Positions 36,420-47,281 of a stretch of DNA of 64,000 nucleotides are shown piece after piece. Position 1 is the first letter of the stretch. Each line of letters begins with the position of its first letter. The position numbers were made by a program, and so were the translations under genes. The notes under the pieces are model-generated. The model did no database searches and was not told the DNA's origin. It saw nothing but the letters and a program-made list of their open reading frames with translations. Source of the DNA: Cotesia glomerata (taxonomy: Eukaryota > Arthropoda > Insecta > Hymenoptera > Braconidae); contig NC_058159.1 in the NCBI RefSeq assembly GCF_020080835.1, positions 29,487,525 to 29,551,524 on the forward strand, read 5' to 3'.

Positions 36420-36905
36420 CTATCTTTGTAGCATCCAAAAGTTATGTATATGGTTTTTTTCAATATTTAGAGAAAGCTGATTAACACATAGCCATTTGTT
36501 CAGTACTTTCAACCACTTTATAGTTTTAGTTTGAACCTCATTCCAATTTTTACCTGAGCATAAAACTGCAGTATCATCAGCATAGGAAACAATAGAGTTG
36601 TCCGGGAGTAGACCAAAGACATCATTTATGTACACTATAAAAAGTAAAGGACCCAAAATCGTCCCTTGTGGTACTCCCACTGTCACTTTCATATTTTTAC
36701 TCTTTTCATTATTAACTTTGACACACTGTGCTCTATTTCTTAGATAATTCTTTAATAACTCCAGGACCACTCCTCTTATTCCATATGCTTCTAATTTTTC
36801 TAACAGAATATTGTGGTTTACTGTGTCAAATGCTTTTGCCAGGTCCAAAAACGTTACTATTGTAGGAATATTATTATCTAAATGCTTATAAATATGTTCT
36901 GTAAC
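36420..36905 (-). pseudogene. RT palm segment with intact YADD
   Basis: The frame from about 36905 to 36420 shows the RT palm motifs in order: DLAKAFDTVNH, a KNYLRNRAQ segment, GVPQGTILGPLLFIVYIND and YADD. Catalytic aspartates in DLAKAFD and YADD are retained, so decay is by truncation, insertion and frameshift and not by loss of active-site residues. Open-frame calls starting at the Met in MDLAKAF miss the upstream part IVTFL. Confidence 0.88.
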
Positions 36906-37136
36906 AATAGTATATTACACACCTAGGGAAGTAAAGTAAGAAATGTCTCAGATCACATGTAATTGTTGGCCGAGGCGAAGCCGAGGTCAACAAACATGTG
37001 ATCTGAGGCTTTCTTATTTACTTCCCGAGGAGTGTATACTATTTTTTTGTCCGACGAAGGCGGAAAGCGGCAACTTAGTTTAGCGCAGCGGGACGAAAGT
37101 TGCCACTTTCCGCCCGGAGGGCAAAAAAACTTATTG
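36906..37136. mobile_element. Two adjacent GC-rich hairpins inserted in the reverse transcriptase
   Basis: First hairpin (about 36911-37033): the arms CTAGGGAAGTAAAGTAAG and CTTATTTACTTCCCGAGG pair, then CAGATCACATGT pairs with ACATGTGATCTG, and the apex CGAGGCGAAGCCGAGG contains GGCGAAGCC. Second hairpin (about 37034-37134): TTTTTTTGTCC pairs with GGGCAAAAAAA and GCGGAAAGCGGCAACTT with AAGTTGCCACTTTCCGC. Because RT coding sequence continues on both sides, the block is an insertion. Whether it is one element or two is unclear. Confidence 0.65.
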
Positions 37137-37396
37137 CGTCATTTGTTCCTCTATTTTTAACAAAACCAAATTGTTTTTCAGATATTATTTTATTTTATTT
37201 TAAATAATATATAAGTAATAGTTTATTTTTTACCAAACATTATTCGTAAATTGACAAGTTTTCTTTTATCATTCTTATTTATGCTTAGTAACAGAATTAT
37301 AATATGTCAGTACAGTTAACGATTAGAATGACAATTATTAAGGTATAAAATAAACAAACAATTGATAAAATTGAAAATAAAGCTGCAACTTCACCT

Positions 37397-37432
37397 CGCG
37401 GACAGAAAATCGTCATTTTCTGTCCGCCGGGA
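37397..37432. repeat. 13-bp perfect hairpin
   Basis: GCGGACAGAAAAT and ATTTTCTGTCCGC pair perfectly around a CGTC loop. It lies between the retrotransposon fragment and the right inverted arm, and resembles the other hairpins of this block in GC content and symmetry. Confidence 0.8.
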
Positions 37433-37463
37433 AGAAATAATTGATTCCTGCCCGGCACAGTCG

Positions 37464-37541
37464 CATTGGTCTGAAATTGTCTAGTTTCGGTTGGCTCAAC
37501 AGGCATTGAAACTCACATTTTCAATGCAGGTTATATGAAAA
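37464..37541 (-). repeat. Right arm of the long inverted repeat
   Basis: Reverse complement of the 35508-35585 arm, ending ATGCAGGTTATATGAAAAA. Next to it, CCTGCCCGGCAC...GGTCTGAAAT echoes GATTTCAGACC...CCTGCCCG of the 35.4-kb hairpin, so hairpin and arm probably belong to related elements. Confidence 0.75.
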
Positions 37542-38948
37542 ATAAATTTTAATCTTCTCTGTGTAAGTAAGAGTATAATAGCCTTGGCTATTAAATTATT
37601 AACTTTGATAATTTTAATATTAATTTTAATTATTATTAAATGATTAAATTATTAACTCATTGAATTTGAAAATGCATTGAAATTTAATTAAGATAGTACA
37701 ATAATTCTAGACAGAATTATTACGGATAAAGACACGAATTAAAACCTATAAAACTATTAAAATTAGTAATACCTTTTTTCAATTAATAAAAATTGTACTA
37801 AATCCACTGCAATAAAAAAATCGACATAAATTAACAATTCGATTTTTCTTTAATTAAATTTAGATTGGAGTTAATTAAAAATTTTGATGTAATCGGCTTA
37901 GAATTTTCAACAAAAAAAATTCAATTTTTTTTAAGCTTTGTCTATTAAGAATCGAAAAAAAAGGAAAAACGAGTAACAAGTAAATTCGGTCAGTAAAACC
38001 AAACGTAATAGAGTAAATAAAATTACAAGCATCGTATGGTACGGAGGGCAGGGTTTAGTTTGTATAACACATAGTTGGCTCGGGAAAAGCGGTCTTAAAT
38101 CATGAGCATAGCCGCGAATTATATCCCAAGATAAAATGTTATAACGGTTGTAATAAAAGGAACGGTTAGTTGAGTTTAAACCACAAAATATACAAGAGTA
38201 AGAGTAAGAGTATAATAGAGGGTGAGTATGAGATTTAACAGCAATTCATTTTCAGACGGTTAAATATATTGCGATTCCAAGTGTTGACTAAACCCCGTGA
38301 AATCTGAGTCGGGCCAATCAATAAAACCGCGAGCGCGAACTAGTCCACCACGGGGCACCGCGTACTTTTGAGGGTGTGGTTTTAAATAGACGGTAAAAAG
38401 AATTGAGCTAGAGTGTGTGTATATAAGTATTGTTCATGTATATATACACCAAGAAAAGTTAAGATCCTGGAGATTTCTGTTACGAAGTCACGAACGCCAC
38501 CGATAAGCTTTATCGGCGGAAATTCATGCTTAGAACCCGCGGAGTGCTTCTTGCCTTGGCCAATAATAAAAAATTATACGTATATACCGAAATATTTGCT
38601 CCAAGTGTTGTTATTATTACAATGTACACACTAATGTCATAAAGATTACTATAATCACAATAATTTTGTCACATATTTCATTTTTTATACTCACATATGT
38701 AAATGAATGAATTAATTGATAAACTTTTATCTAAAAAACAATTCAGTGTGTCGTTAAATTTTTTTACTTTTTTTTTTATCAGGCGTCTTGATCCTCAGAC
38801 AAAATATCCCAAAAAAAAATATCCCCGAGGCTAAATTTCACACAAAATCCATGATAAAAGGGCACAACAGGGTAGAATAGTCCTACGAATATTTGTTGGA
38901 ATGCTATTAATAAGTGTTAAAATAAAATTGATAATTTTTTTTCACATT
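37542..38948. other. Unique AT-rich sequence, nothing recognised
   Basis: No dispersed repeat family and no frame above 75 codons. The interval 38.2-38.6 kb is slightly less AT-rich. Confidence 0.5.
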
Positions 38949-39204
38949 CCGACGGTCTAATTAGCAATTGATCTAACTCCTTATTTTTTAGATAGTGATT
39001 TTTTAACATTTTTATGTAGCAATAATCCAATTATAAATTATTTGAATGATCCAAACAAAAATATTATACCTCCATTAGATATTAATGATATTTGGTTTTT
39101 AAATGGTTTTTTAAAGTGATAATAAATTCTAAACTAATGGTTATTTCATACAAATGAAAGATTCTCTAAAATGGAGTTAGACAATTTGCTAATTAGAACG
39201 TTGA
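38949..39204. mobile_element. CGACGGTCTAATTAGC MITE, copy 1
   Basis: The ends CCGACGGTCTAATTAGCAA and TTGCTAATTAGAACGTTGA are inverted repeats of about 18 bp. AATGATATTTGGTTTTTAAA, TTCAAATAATTTATAA-type sequence and GAATCTTTCATTTGTA-type blocks are shared, inverted, with copy 2 at 46.72 kb. About 256 bp, no frame. The target duplication is not clear. Confidence 0.75.
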
Positions 39205-41674
39205 TTTATTATTTTGAATTGTTTTTTTTTTTTTAAATTTAATCATGGAACCTTTTTTACTAGCCATTGTGGGAGTGAGACTATTTAAATTGTCGAGTTT
39301 TAAATAATTTTCTAGCTTTAAAATACTTTTAACAAATATGTACCTTCATAAAATATATTATAGTTTACTTATGTGTAAGTACGAGAGTAGGTATAGTGAA
39401 ATATAATATAGTTATATCTATAATACAAGTAGTATTTGATATTGGGGTGTTATTGCGTTATAAAGGACGATAAAAATAACGAAAAGGTATTTTTCGGATA
39501 ACGAGTGCGAAATTTATTACGCTCAAGTCAATGTCTTTTAAAGCAAAAGAAAGGCAATGTTAAAATAAAAATAAAAATAAAGTGTATACTTATCCACATA
39601 TATATTCGTAAGTAAAAAATAAAAATAAAAAGAGAGAAAAGAAAAAGAAACGTGGCACTGCCGATAGCAAAACCTCTCGCTGTTTGCGTGACAGTTGGGC
39701 GTTAACATTGTCGATCTCTTGACTTTCTTAGTTGCCTTTAGTATTTTTATTTTATTTTCCATCCCTGCTACTGCGTCCATTTATTTTGGCACATTCTCCA
39801 ATCGCGATTTCTTCCTCCGAGCATTGTGTTGTAAATGTCGATTTATACATACATATATATATACTTGCATTACTGGATACACTTTTCGTTGGAAATCGAT
39901 TATTGCAGTCCGCGTGCCGCTGAAATAAAATTTTCATCCAAACGAATTCAATTTTACCCAACTGGTTTCGGTTTCGCTGTTTCGCTATTATCTACTATAA
40001 ATAATTCGATATTTACTTTTCACATTTTTTATTTTTTTTTGTTTGTAAAAATAAGCAAAAAGAAAAGCTTATCTCGTCGACTAAGATTTGTAGGCAGAGT
40101 ATAAATGTCCTCAATGTCCTCGTTAGGATTTTATTGTTATATAACAGGCTTTAAACGAGCTCTCTAACAAAGAAAATACTTAGCGGTACGGAGAAACCCA
40201 TTTTACTATTTTTTCCCCTTGTACTTTTATTTCCCCTCGTGTTACGCTTTTAGTATTAGCTTTGTTCTATATATTATAACCTATTCTCCGTGTTGATCAT
40301 CATTAGCACATCTCATCGCGGCTTTTAGTGGCTCATCTCAGTTGTATGTATATCTAACCGCACCCAACCCCAACCTGAACCCAATTTCCTCGACCAACTG
40401 CTATTATTTTTAATACAAACTAAACTTTGTTTCACAACTCCGGATTCTGCTAGTTATTCTCTACTAACTCATCTCGTAATATTTCATCGATATAAATAAA
40501 AATTAAATTAAATATTATAAAATACTTGTGAAAAAATTTTATATGGCAATTTATCGACTGTCCTATTTAAAAACACAGTAATTGCTAAACTTTTAATTCT
40601 TTTTTTTTTCGATATTGATAGATTTTTTATTACTTCAAATAGTCTGCTTTTCATTTAAAAAATATTTAAGAGATTTTTTTTCTGAATATTAATCGAATTT
40701 TTTACCAGTTGAATTTTTTTTTTTTATTTGGTAAAACCGAAAAACTTTAAGAAATATCAATTAATATTTAATAATTGGTCAAATAAGCCCATATATAATT
40801 TTTTGATCGAAATTAGTTTTGAAAATTTCCAACAGATGGCGCATGGTTGCTGAATCTTCTCAATAGAGGAGAATACATTTATAAGTAATAAGTATTGAGT
40901 CTTAAAACAAAAATAACTTTTTTTAAGAAGCTTTTTAGACACTGATTTTCAATTCAATCAACTATTGTATCAATTATGAATTTAATATGACTTGTTAATT
41001 GACGTACATACTTCTAAAAAAATTAAAAACTACAATAACTTATTTTTTTACTCTTTTACATTGTCGATATGTCCATATTTGATTAAATAAAGCCATGGAT
41101 GAAAATTCGTTCAATAAATATTATTAAATAAATTGATGCAATAAAAAACAATAATAATAAAACAATATCGTAAAGTTGAAAAAGGAAACAAAGCTTTGGA
41201 ACCGTCATGTTATCCAGTGTTCGAAAGTTTAAATTAAATACAACTTAAAAGAATGTTGGATGTTTATATTAAAATGCGTTGCGCTTGTCGACTTGTCTAT
41301 AACGCTAATTATATTATCAACATCCGAGTGTTGTCTTTTAAACAAACTCAACCGGCTTACTGTTGTACACCTTTATTCCTCTCCACTCTGCATACCTTTT
41401 TCCATAATAATAAAACCTCCTATACATATACATTGTACTACTCACAGCAGCCCGCGCGAGTTGTCGGGTTTCCTTTTACTTTTATTTCATTTTTTACTAC
41501 TTTTTGCCTCTCCACCGAGTTAGAGCATAGACCCGGTTCATTATATTTTCAATGCTTATTTTTATTTTTATCCTGGATCTAATTTCGTTTACTAAACACA
41601 AAAAATATTTAATTAATCGCTTAATTACTTCAATAATTTTCCGATTTTTAATTATTGTCTCACAATTTTATTTT
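39205..41674. other. Unique sequence with a possible AAAACACAGTAA repeat remnant
   Basis: At 40557-40760 the string TTAAAAACACAGTAATTGC and following poly-T text resemble the insert at 60173-60413, suggesting a degraded one-sided copy. The rest is unique. Frames at 39.5-40.1 kb overlap on both strands without domains. Confidence 0.4.
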
Positions 41675-42156
41675 TGCACGCCTCATAAGCGAAGCGGATA
41701 ACAATATTTACATATAAATGTAATGGAAAAAATAGTTTCAACACCTATGACATTTTTAAAAGACATTTTGCTTCTTAAACAAATAAACGAAATGTTTAAA
41801 AAAATTATTCCATGGACTTCCGGCTGTTAAATGTATGTATGAAAACCGGCGTGGTCACGATAACTGCCGAAAAACTTAACTGATCAAGTCCATTTATTTT
41901 TTATACGCTTTAGTATGATTTAAAACCAAGTCCTTCCGAAGATCACGGTCTAATTCAATGTAATTTATTTATAATTAGCAATAAACTAAAAATCCACTTA
42001 TCGTTTGTATATCTATATCTATGTAAATAAGGTTCGTTTACAATACATGAGCAATACCTTTTCTTTTCTGGGTGGACAATGGCGCGAAAGATTTAAAAGT
42101 ATTTGTATTTTATTTTAATTAATTTTATTATAGAAAATGAGATTATGAGGCGTGCA
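41675..42156. mobile_element. TGCACGCCTCATAA-ended repeat, copy 3 (short)
   Basis: The ends TGCACGCCTCATAAGCGAAG and GATTATGAGGCGTGCA are inverted. Right-side homology to copies 1 and 4 continues outward as CTTTTGGATTTTCC. The ~480-bp length makes this an internally deleted or distinct short form. It shares TTAATTTTATTATAGAAAATGA-type subterminal sequence with copies 1 and 2. Confidence 0.7.
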
Positions 42157-43198
42157 CTTTTGGATTTTCCAAATTTTTTTTAAAATCTTAATTCTTAAAT
42201 TTAAAATTAAAAATATTTTTTCAACATTAAAAAATTGAAAACAATTTACTTTTACAAATAAATAGAAAAATTGTATCAAATTGTTAATTTTTCAATATTA
42301 AAAAATAAACTAATAACTCAAAAAAATAATAAATTTTTTTGGTGTCGTGGGTTGAGAGTCGACAACATCGGTTATAGATACTTGGCGAGCCGAATCCACG
42401 CTTTCAATCATCCATACAATCCGGTAATTTAATATATTAGGTGTTATTGTTATTAGCGAGTAAAGATCCATACAAATATACAAATCCGTCCGTAGATTGA
42501 AGGGAAAATGAGGACCATACGATGAGTAAAACGTTTCCACATCCTCATCCAGTCTATATTCTGTAGTCTGTAGTCTGTAGTATACATATGATGATTTTTA
42601 TTTGATTTACGATATTGGGGGTCCCCGAATCGCTCGTTAGTGATATTGTCATTGCCGTGGCATCCGTTCTATTCGATCGAAACCAGCTATATATATAAGC
42701 AAGCGGTAGTACGGCACCTAAACAGCGAGGGGCAATGACAACGTGAGTACAAAAGTACCCTCCCCTTCCCTTTCCCTGCGTGTGTATGTGATGTGTACCC
42801 GATCAGAGTCTACCAGGGGTTGAAAAGCATCGATGTGTAAAGGCTCGGCTCATTCGGGTACCGTTGCGTAAAGTGTGGAATCATGTGAGTATTTCTCATC
42901 CCTTTTCTCTCGATTTCACTCCATATCCATCCTACTTCCTACTCCCGCTCTCGGTAATCATTCGTTAGAGGTTTATCCCCGTCCTTTTTCTCTCTATGCC
43001 CATTTTATGTGTATGTATATGTCCAACACTCATAGTATCCAGGCAATCATGAAAATCGATTATGCTAAAGAGCTTTCGACGCAATAGTCAGTATCGTTTT
43101 TCGTCTAGACGGATATAATCAATTATATAATTATTATCATAGTTTTAATTATTGTAATTGATATTTTTGGTAAATAGATTAAATTTTTGAGAATTTAG
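42157..43198. other. Unique sequence, nothing recognised
   Basis: The interval 42.33-43.05 kb is less AT-rich with only short frames. GTAGTCTGTAGTCTGTAGT near 42560 is a small tandem repeat. Confidence 0.5.
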
Positions 43199-43302
43199 AC
43201 ACTGAAAAAAAAAAATTCTTGACTTTAGAATAAATTTTTTGGACTCAAGAAAATGTTAAGAAAAATTTAATTTAGATGGAGTTAATTTTTTTTTAATCAA
43301 GA

Positions 43303-43987
43303 AAATTTCGGTAATTATTTATAAGTCGGGTCCACCCTACATAGTAAAAAATTTTACGTCAAAAAATTTTGTGTTAAATATTTAACACTTTTATATGTAA
43401 ATTTAACATTTATTGTGTTAAATTAACACAAAAAAGTGTTAAATTGACACAAAAAAGTGTTAAATATTTAACATAAAAATTTTTAACACAAAATTTTTTA
43501 ATGTGTTGACGCAAAATTTTTTACTGTGTATTTTTGGCCATATCTAGGTGAATAATTAATGTTTTTTAATTTTTTTTATTCTGCTTGTTTTTATGGCGCA
43601 TTTATGATAAAAAAATGTCGAAAAAAAAAAAAAAATGAAGATTTCGATAGCTTTTTTGTCTTCAAAAATTGGAAAAAATTTTGGCTGTCAAGTTTTTGGA
43701 TAAAATTTCTATTTTATCGTTGTTTGATATTTTTAATATGTAATTTTTTAAAAAGTACATAAAAAAAATGAACAATTTAAAAAAAAAAAGAAGTTGAACC
43801 TCACAATTTTCTAAAAAATTTATAAATTTTTTTGAAAATTTGTTAAAATTGTGACAATCAACTTTTTTATTTTTAAATTGTTCATTTATTAATGTATTTT
43901 TCAAAAAAAAATCAAATAGAAATTTCGTTCAAAAAAATGAAAATGAAAATGGTGGACACCACTTGTAAATAATTACCAAAATTTCTT
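43303..43987 (+). mobile_element. GGTAATTATTTA foldback MITE, copy 3, with 8-bp target duplication
   Basis: The element (43311-43979) starts GGTAATTATTTATAAGTC and ends CCACTTGTAAATAATTACC. The octamer AAAATTTC lies immediately on both sides (43303-43310, 43980-43987). Eight-bp duplications are typical of hAT- or P-type transposases (family knowledge). The ends do not match the usual hAT CAGGG-like terminus, so superfamily assignment stays open. An 80-codon minus frame inside is a by-product of the palindrome. Confidence 0.75.
43340..43528. mobile_element. GTTAAATTTAAC-word foldback MITE, copy 1, TA target
   Basis: TA at 43338-43339 and 43529-43530 flank ends CATAGTAAAAAATTTT and AAAATTTTTTACTGTG. 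The interior repeats GTGTTAAATATTTAACAC-type words. The 19.0-kb copy of the host element has a single TA at this point (AGCTATTTTTGGCC), giving a natural empty site. It is the innermost of three nested elements. Confidence 0.85.
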
Positions 43988-44021
43988 GCTCCAAAACAAA
44001 TTCGGTATTTTTTTTCTGCTT

Positions 44022-46553
44022 AAACTAGAATTATAATTTATTTTTTCATAAATCATTACCATGGATTAAAAATATGCATATAAAACCTCTAATACCATTA
44101 AAAGCTATTTTTTATCGATGCCGAATAATTAAACAGCAATAGCGATTCCAGCCCCTCCGGGCATTTATTTGGGTTTAGTTGTCTTAAAGGGCGCGACTAT
44201 GACGCGACGAACATAACTATAACGGGGGAACAATGCAGGATACCATGTAATGCCCGCGGGTAGGGGTTTTGGCTGCGAAAGGACGGTCACGTGCAAACAC
44301 GTGCTGCCGTTCGCACGGATTCCCAGTACATAACAGTCTAGCACGACTTATCAGGGGTGAGAGGCTAATGTGTTCATCTCCGAAGCTTAGGAGAAAAGTT
44401 ACTTTATATTTAAGGCGGATAGGAGAATTTTTGAATTTAAATATCGGGGAATTGAACCTGCTGGGGTCTTCTAACTTCCCGTTTTCTTATTCTATTCTAT
44501 TCCTGCTAATTTTACGAGATTTTATTCTTGCGTGACTGGTTTATTAAATCTGTAAATATATTGTGTAGAAGTATTGATTTATTGATAATATGCACTGTAA
44601 TATTTATTATTAACCACGAACTTCTCCGATAGTTTTCCAACAATTTAAATTGATGAGTCTATTTTCTTGAAATTTATTATTAATAAAAAAAAATTTTTAA
44701 AAAACATTCTTCATTTTTTGTTCCCAGGTAAAAAGAAATAAAAACCAAAGAAAATGAAATCCAATCGATTCAAAAAATGGTGAGTAATAAAATCATAATT
44801 TACTATTATTTTTCTTAGTTTTGTTAATACAACCAATTAATTCAAAAATAACATGATTAAATACGGGAAATTCCCCAGTTAATTAGCATAAAAAAACACT
44901 GTGTATTATTTGACGTTATATTTATAAAAAAAATTAAAATCATAATTTCTTATGACATAAAAATAATTTTATGTCATCGTGAAACTCCAAGCAAAATAGA
45001 AAAAAAATCCCTTGCGAGAGTTGAAGAGAATAAGCGAAACTAAAAGTGAGTGAAATAAAATTTTTTCACCGTCACTTGTCAAGTCGTTAAAGTTTAAGGT
45101 GTACCGTGTATATTTGTGTTACTAATCAAAGTTTATTACTCGGGTGGTGTTTATATAAAAAAGGTTAAATGTAACATTGGAGTCTTTGTTTAAGTACATA
45201 ATGAAAAACAAAGAAAACTTTCGAGTAGGAGTTAGATGAGGAGAAGAAGGAGGGGGAGGAGGAGCAGTATAAAACAACGCTTGCAATCCGTTACTGTTGG
45301 ATTCTCTAGTACGTCTGTCGGACTGTCCTCCGCGTGTCAGTCGTAAAAGTAAAAGCCCTTGGTTAAAGGAAAAAGCCGCCATGTAATTAAGGTGCTCCCG
45401 AGCGATTCACTGTTTGCCTTGCCGCCTATATGTGTCACTGTCACGCTGCTTCCCGCGACTGTTCCTCCGCTGGAGCTTCTCTGTACTGTCTATGTCTTGT
45501 ACCTGGACAACACACACACATAAATACACACACACTCACATTCTCACGCGAATTTAATATATAAATAAATATATAAGAAACTGTTGTGTTTTACCTGGTC
45601 CTCTTTTCTTCTCTTCTTTTCTCTTCTCAAGACTTAGCAATAAGACAGCATCCGTGTCTTTGGTCTTCTCTTTGCTCGGTCGCATCTCATTCGTTTGTCC
45701 GTGCACCCGAATAAAATAAAATCCAAACAAAATCTATATTTATGTATCTTAAATAAAACTCTTCTCGGCGTTTGCACGTTCTTTAAGAGCCTGATCGCAA
45801 CTTTTATTTACTCTCTGCTGACAATTGACCACAATTATTCGGAGCCGAAGCTCGAGAGCGAGCAGTCAAGACGTACCGTGAATCACTGAAGGGTGGATAC
45901 GAAGAAAGACAGGGACAGGGGACAAACGCCGAGGGGAGGTGGGACTAAAGGGGGATAAAAGACGACGAGAAGAGATCGTGCCGACACTCATGGATATTCC
46001 CTCTCGTTAATCCCATTAACGTCATCGGGATATTGCCGGTCCCGGAGAACAATATGCAACTATACTGTGAGATCGGCCAACAAGTGAATTGCATCCCGAT
46101 GGTGAGAATCCACTCTCAAGTATCTCTTTAAAGGCTCTTTCGCTGCACTCTTTGTTTATATTCCTCCACAGTTAATGAATAACGAATAACACATACAAAC
46201 AGTCGAATAATATTATATATTGTATAATATAATTTAATTTCGAGAGCTAATAATATGATTCTCAATGAAAATCGGAAATTATGACAAATATTTGATTACC
46301 TATCATTACTCGCGGAATTCAAACGACTCGATAATATTATTTCATAGGATACTATATTCTACCACTACACTTAAACCGTTTAAATATTCATCAAATAGAT
46401 ATGCGCAAACAAAAGGACGCGACTCGATAACGAACCTTGTGCAAATATGTCTGTTATGTCCCGCAGGAAAACGAGACAAAATGAGTAGCATGTTTTAGGT
46501 TCTGATTTTTATTAAGGTAATTTTATACAATGAGAATAACGAGTGACGGAGTA
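44022..46553. other. Unique sequence, nothing recognised
   Basis: Less AT-rich at 44.15-44.5 and 45.2-46.1 kb, with CT-rich tracts (about 45598-45632) and CACACA text near 45510-45540. Frames under 90 codons have no domain. Confidence 0.45.
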
Positions 46554-46630
46554 GAAAGGGATTTTTTTAATCTCCCTTATTGAAAGTGACAATTTTAAAA
46601 ATGAAGGGTTATTTTTTTTTCTTATCAACT

Positions 46631-47204
46631 CCCATGAAAAAAAAATATATATTTCGAAATTTATAAAAAATATGTATAGTAAACATATTTTTAATAACTA
46701 ACTTTTGGCCGATTTTCATATATCGACGTTCTAATTAGCAAATTATCTAACTCCATTTTAGAGAATCTTTCATTTGTACGAAAAAAAACAATTAGTTCAA
46801 AATTTATTGTCACTTCAAAAAACCATTTAATATCATTAATATCTAATAATGGTATAATATTTTGGTTTGAATCATTCAAATAATTTATAATTGCACTATT
46901 GCTACATCAAAATGTTGAAAAATCATCCTCTAAAAAATAAGGAGAGATAAATTGCTAATTAGACCGTCGATATATTTTATATATTTTAAATATATTTTAG
47001 ATATATTTTAAAATACATAACTAAAAATATAAAAAAAATATATTTTGAATATATCTAAAATATATTTTAAATATATAAAATATATATGAAAATCGGCCAA
47101 AAGTTAATTATTAAAAATATATTAACTATACATAATTTATAGATTTTTAAAATATTTAAAATATATTTTTTATGTACTTCGACATATATTTTTTTTTATG
47201 GGGG
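46631..47204. mobile_element. ATATTTTA-rich foldback MITE, copy 3
   Basis: The ends CCCATGAAAAAAAAATATA and TATTTTTTTTTATGGGGG are inverted. The inner pairs ACTTTTGGCCGATTTTCATA and TATGAAAATCGGCCAAAAG are present. The left inner arm is interrupted at TATA by the CGACGGTCTAATTAGC MITE. Without that insert it is about 325 bp, similar to copy 1. Confidence 0.8.
46723..46970. mobile_element. CGACGGTCTAATTAGC MITE, copy 2
   Basis: The ends TCGACGTTCTAATTAGCAA and TTGCTAATTAGACCGTCGA are inverted with one difference. The body is the reverse complement of the copy at 38.95 kb, sharing ATCTAACTCCATTTTAGAGA and CATTTAATATCATTAATAT-type blocks. The host foldback copy 1 shows uninterrupted sequence here. 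The duplicated target is short (TA or TATA), ambiguous because the site is TATATA. Confidence 0.8.
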
Positions 47205-47281
47205 TAAAGAGAGATTTTTTTAATCTCCCTTATTGAAAGTGACAATTTAAAAAATGGGGGGAATTATTTTTTTTTCTTATT

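Larger units (their letters stand above)
35640..37190 (-). pseudogene. Non-LTR retrotransposon fragment: 5'-truncated, frameshifted reverse transcriptase
   Basis: Minus-strand remnant of a non-LTR reverse transcriptase. An upstream block ISEKQFGF...RGTNDAI (about 37185-37125) is separated by a ~230-bp hairpin insertion from DLAKAFDTVNH (from 36848), GVPQGTILGPLLF and the catalytic SYADDTAVL. After a frame break in a T run (36454-36460) and another near 36375-36385, the frame resumes at 36329 through VINYGITAWGG and stops at 35829. An AT-rich 3' tail reaches about 35640. The endonuclease and N-terminal RT motifs are absent, so it is dead and 5'-truncated as usual for this class. Family resemblance is to the Jockey/CR1/L2 group; the clade is unresolved. 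Confidence 0.9.
43199..44021. mobile_element. CTTGA-word foldback MITE, copy 3, host of a two-level nest
   Basis: The left part CACTGAAAAAAAAAAATTC with TTGGACTCAAGAAAAT (43200-43308) and the right part AATTTCTTGCTCC...TTTTTTTTCTG (43980-44021) are halves of one CTTGA foldback. They are separated by the GGTAATTATTTA foldback, which in turn contains a third element. Removal of the inserts would leave about 150 bp. The outer TA flank is not conserved. Confidence 0.6.
46555..47281. repeat. Direct ~75-bp duplication bracketing a foldback MITE
   Basis: TTTTTTTAATCTCCCTTATT with GAAAGTGACAATTT and a T-rich tail ending TTTTCTTAT occurs at about 46555-46625 and again at 47208-47280, in the same orientation. 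The two copies flank the ATATTTTA foldback almost exactly. The duplication is far longer than a normal target-site duplication. Confidence 0.8.

Noticed and set aside
35508..37541. Intact mobile element encoding a functional reverse transcriptase
   Set aside because: The reverse transcriptase is 5'-truncated, has at least two frame breaks and a hairpin insertion, so it cannot be functional.
43340..43528. CRISPR-like array suggested by repeated GTGTTAAA words
   Set aside because: Words are palindromic, irregularly spaced and bounded by transposon ends with TA; the sequence is eukaryotic.
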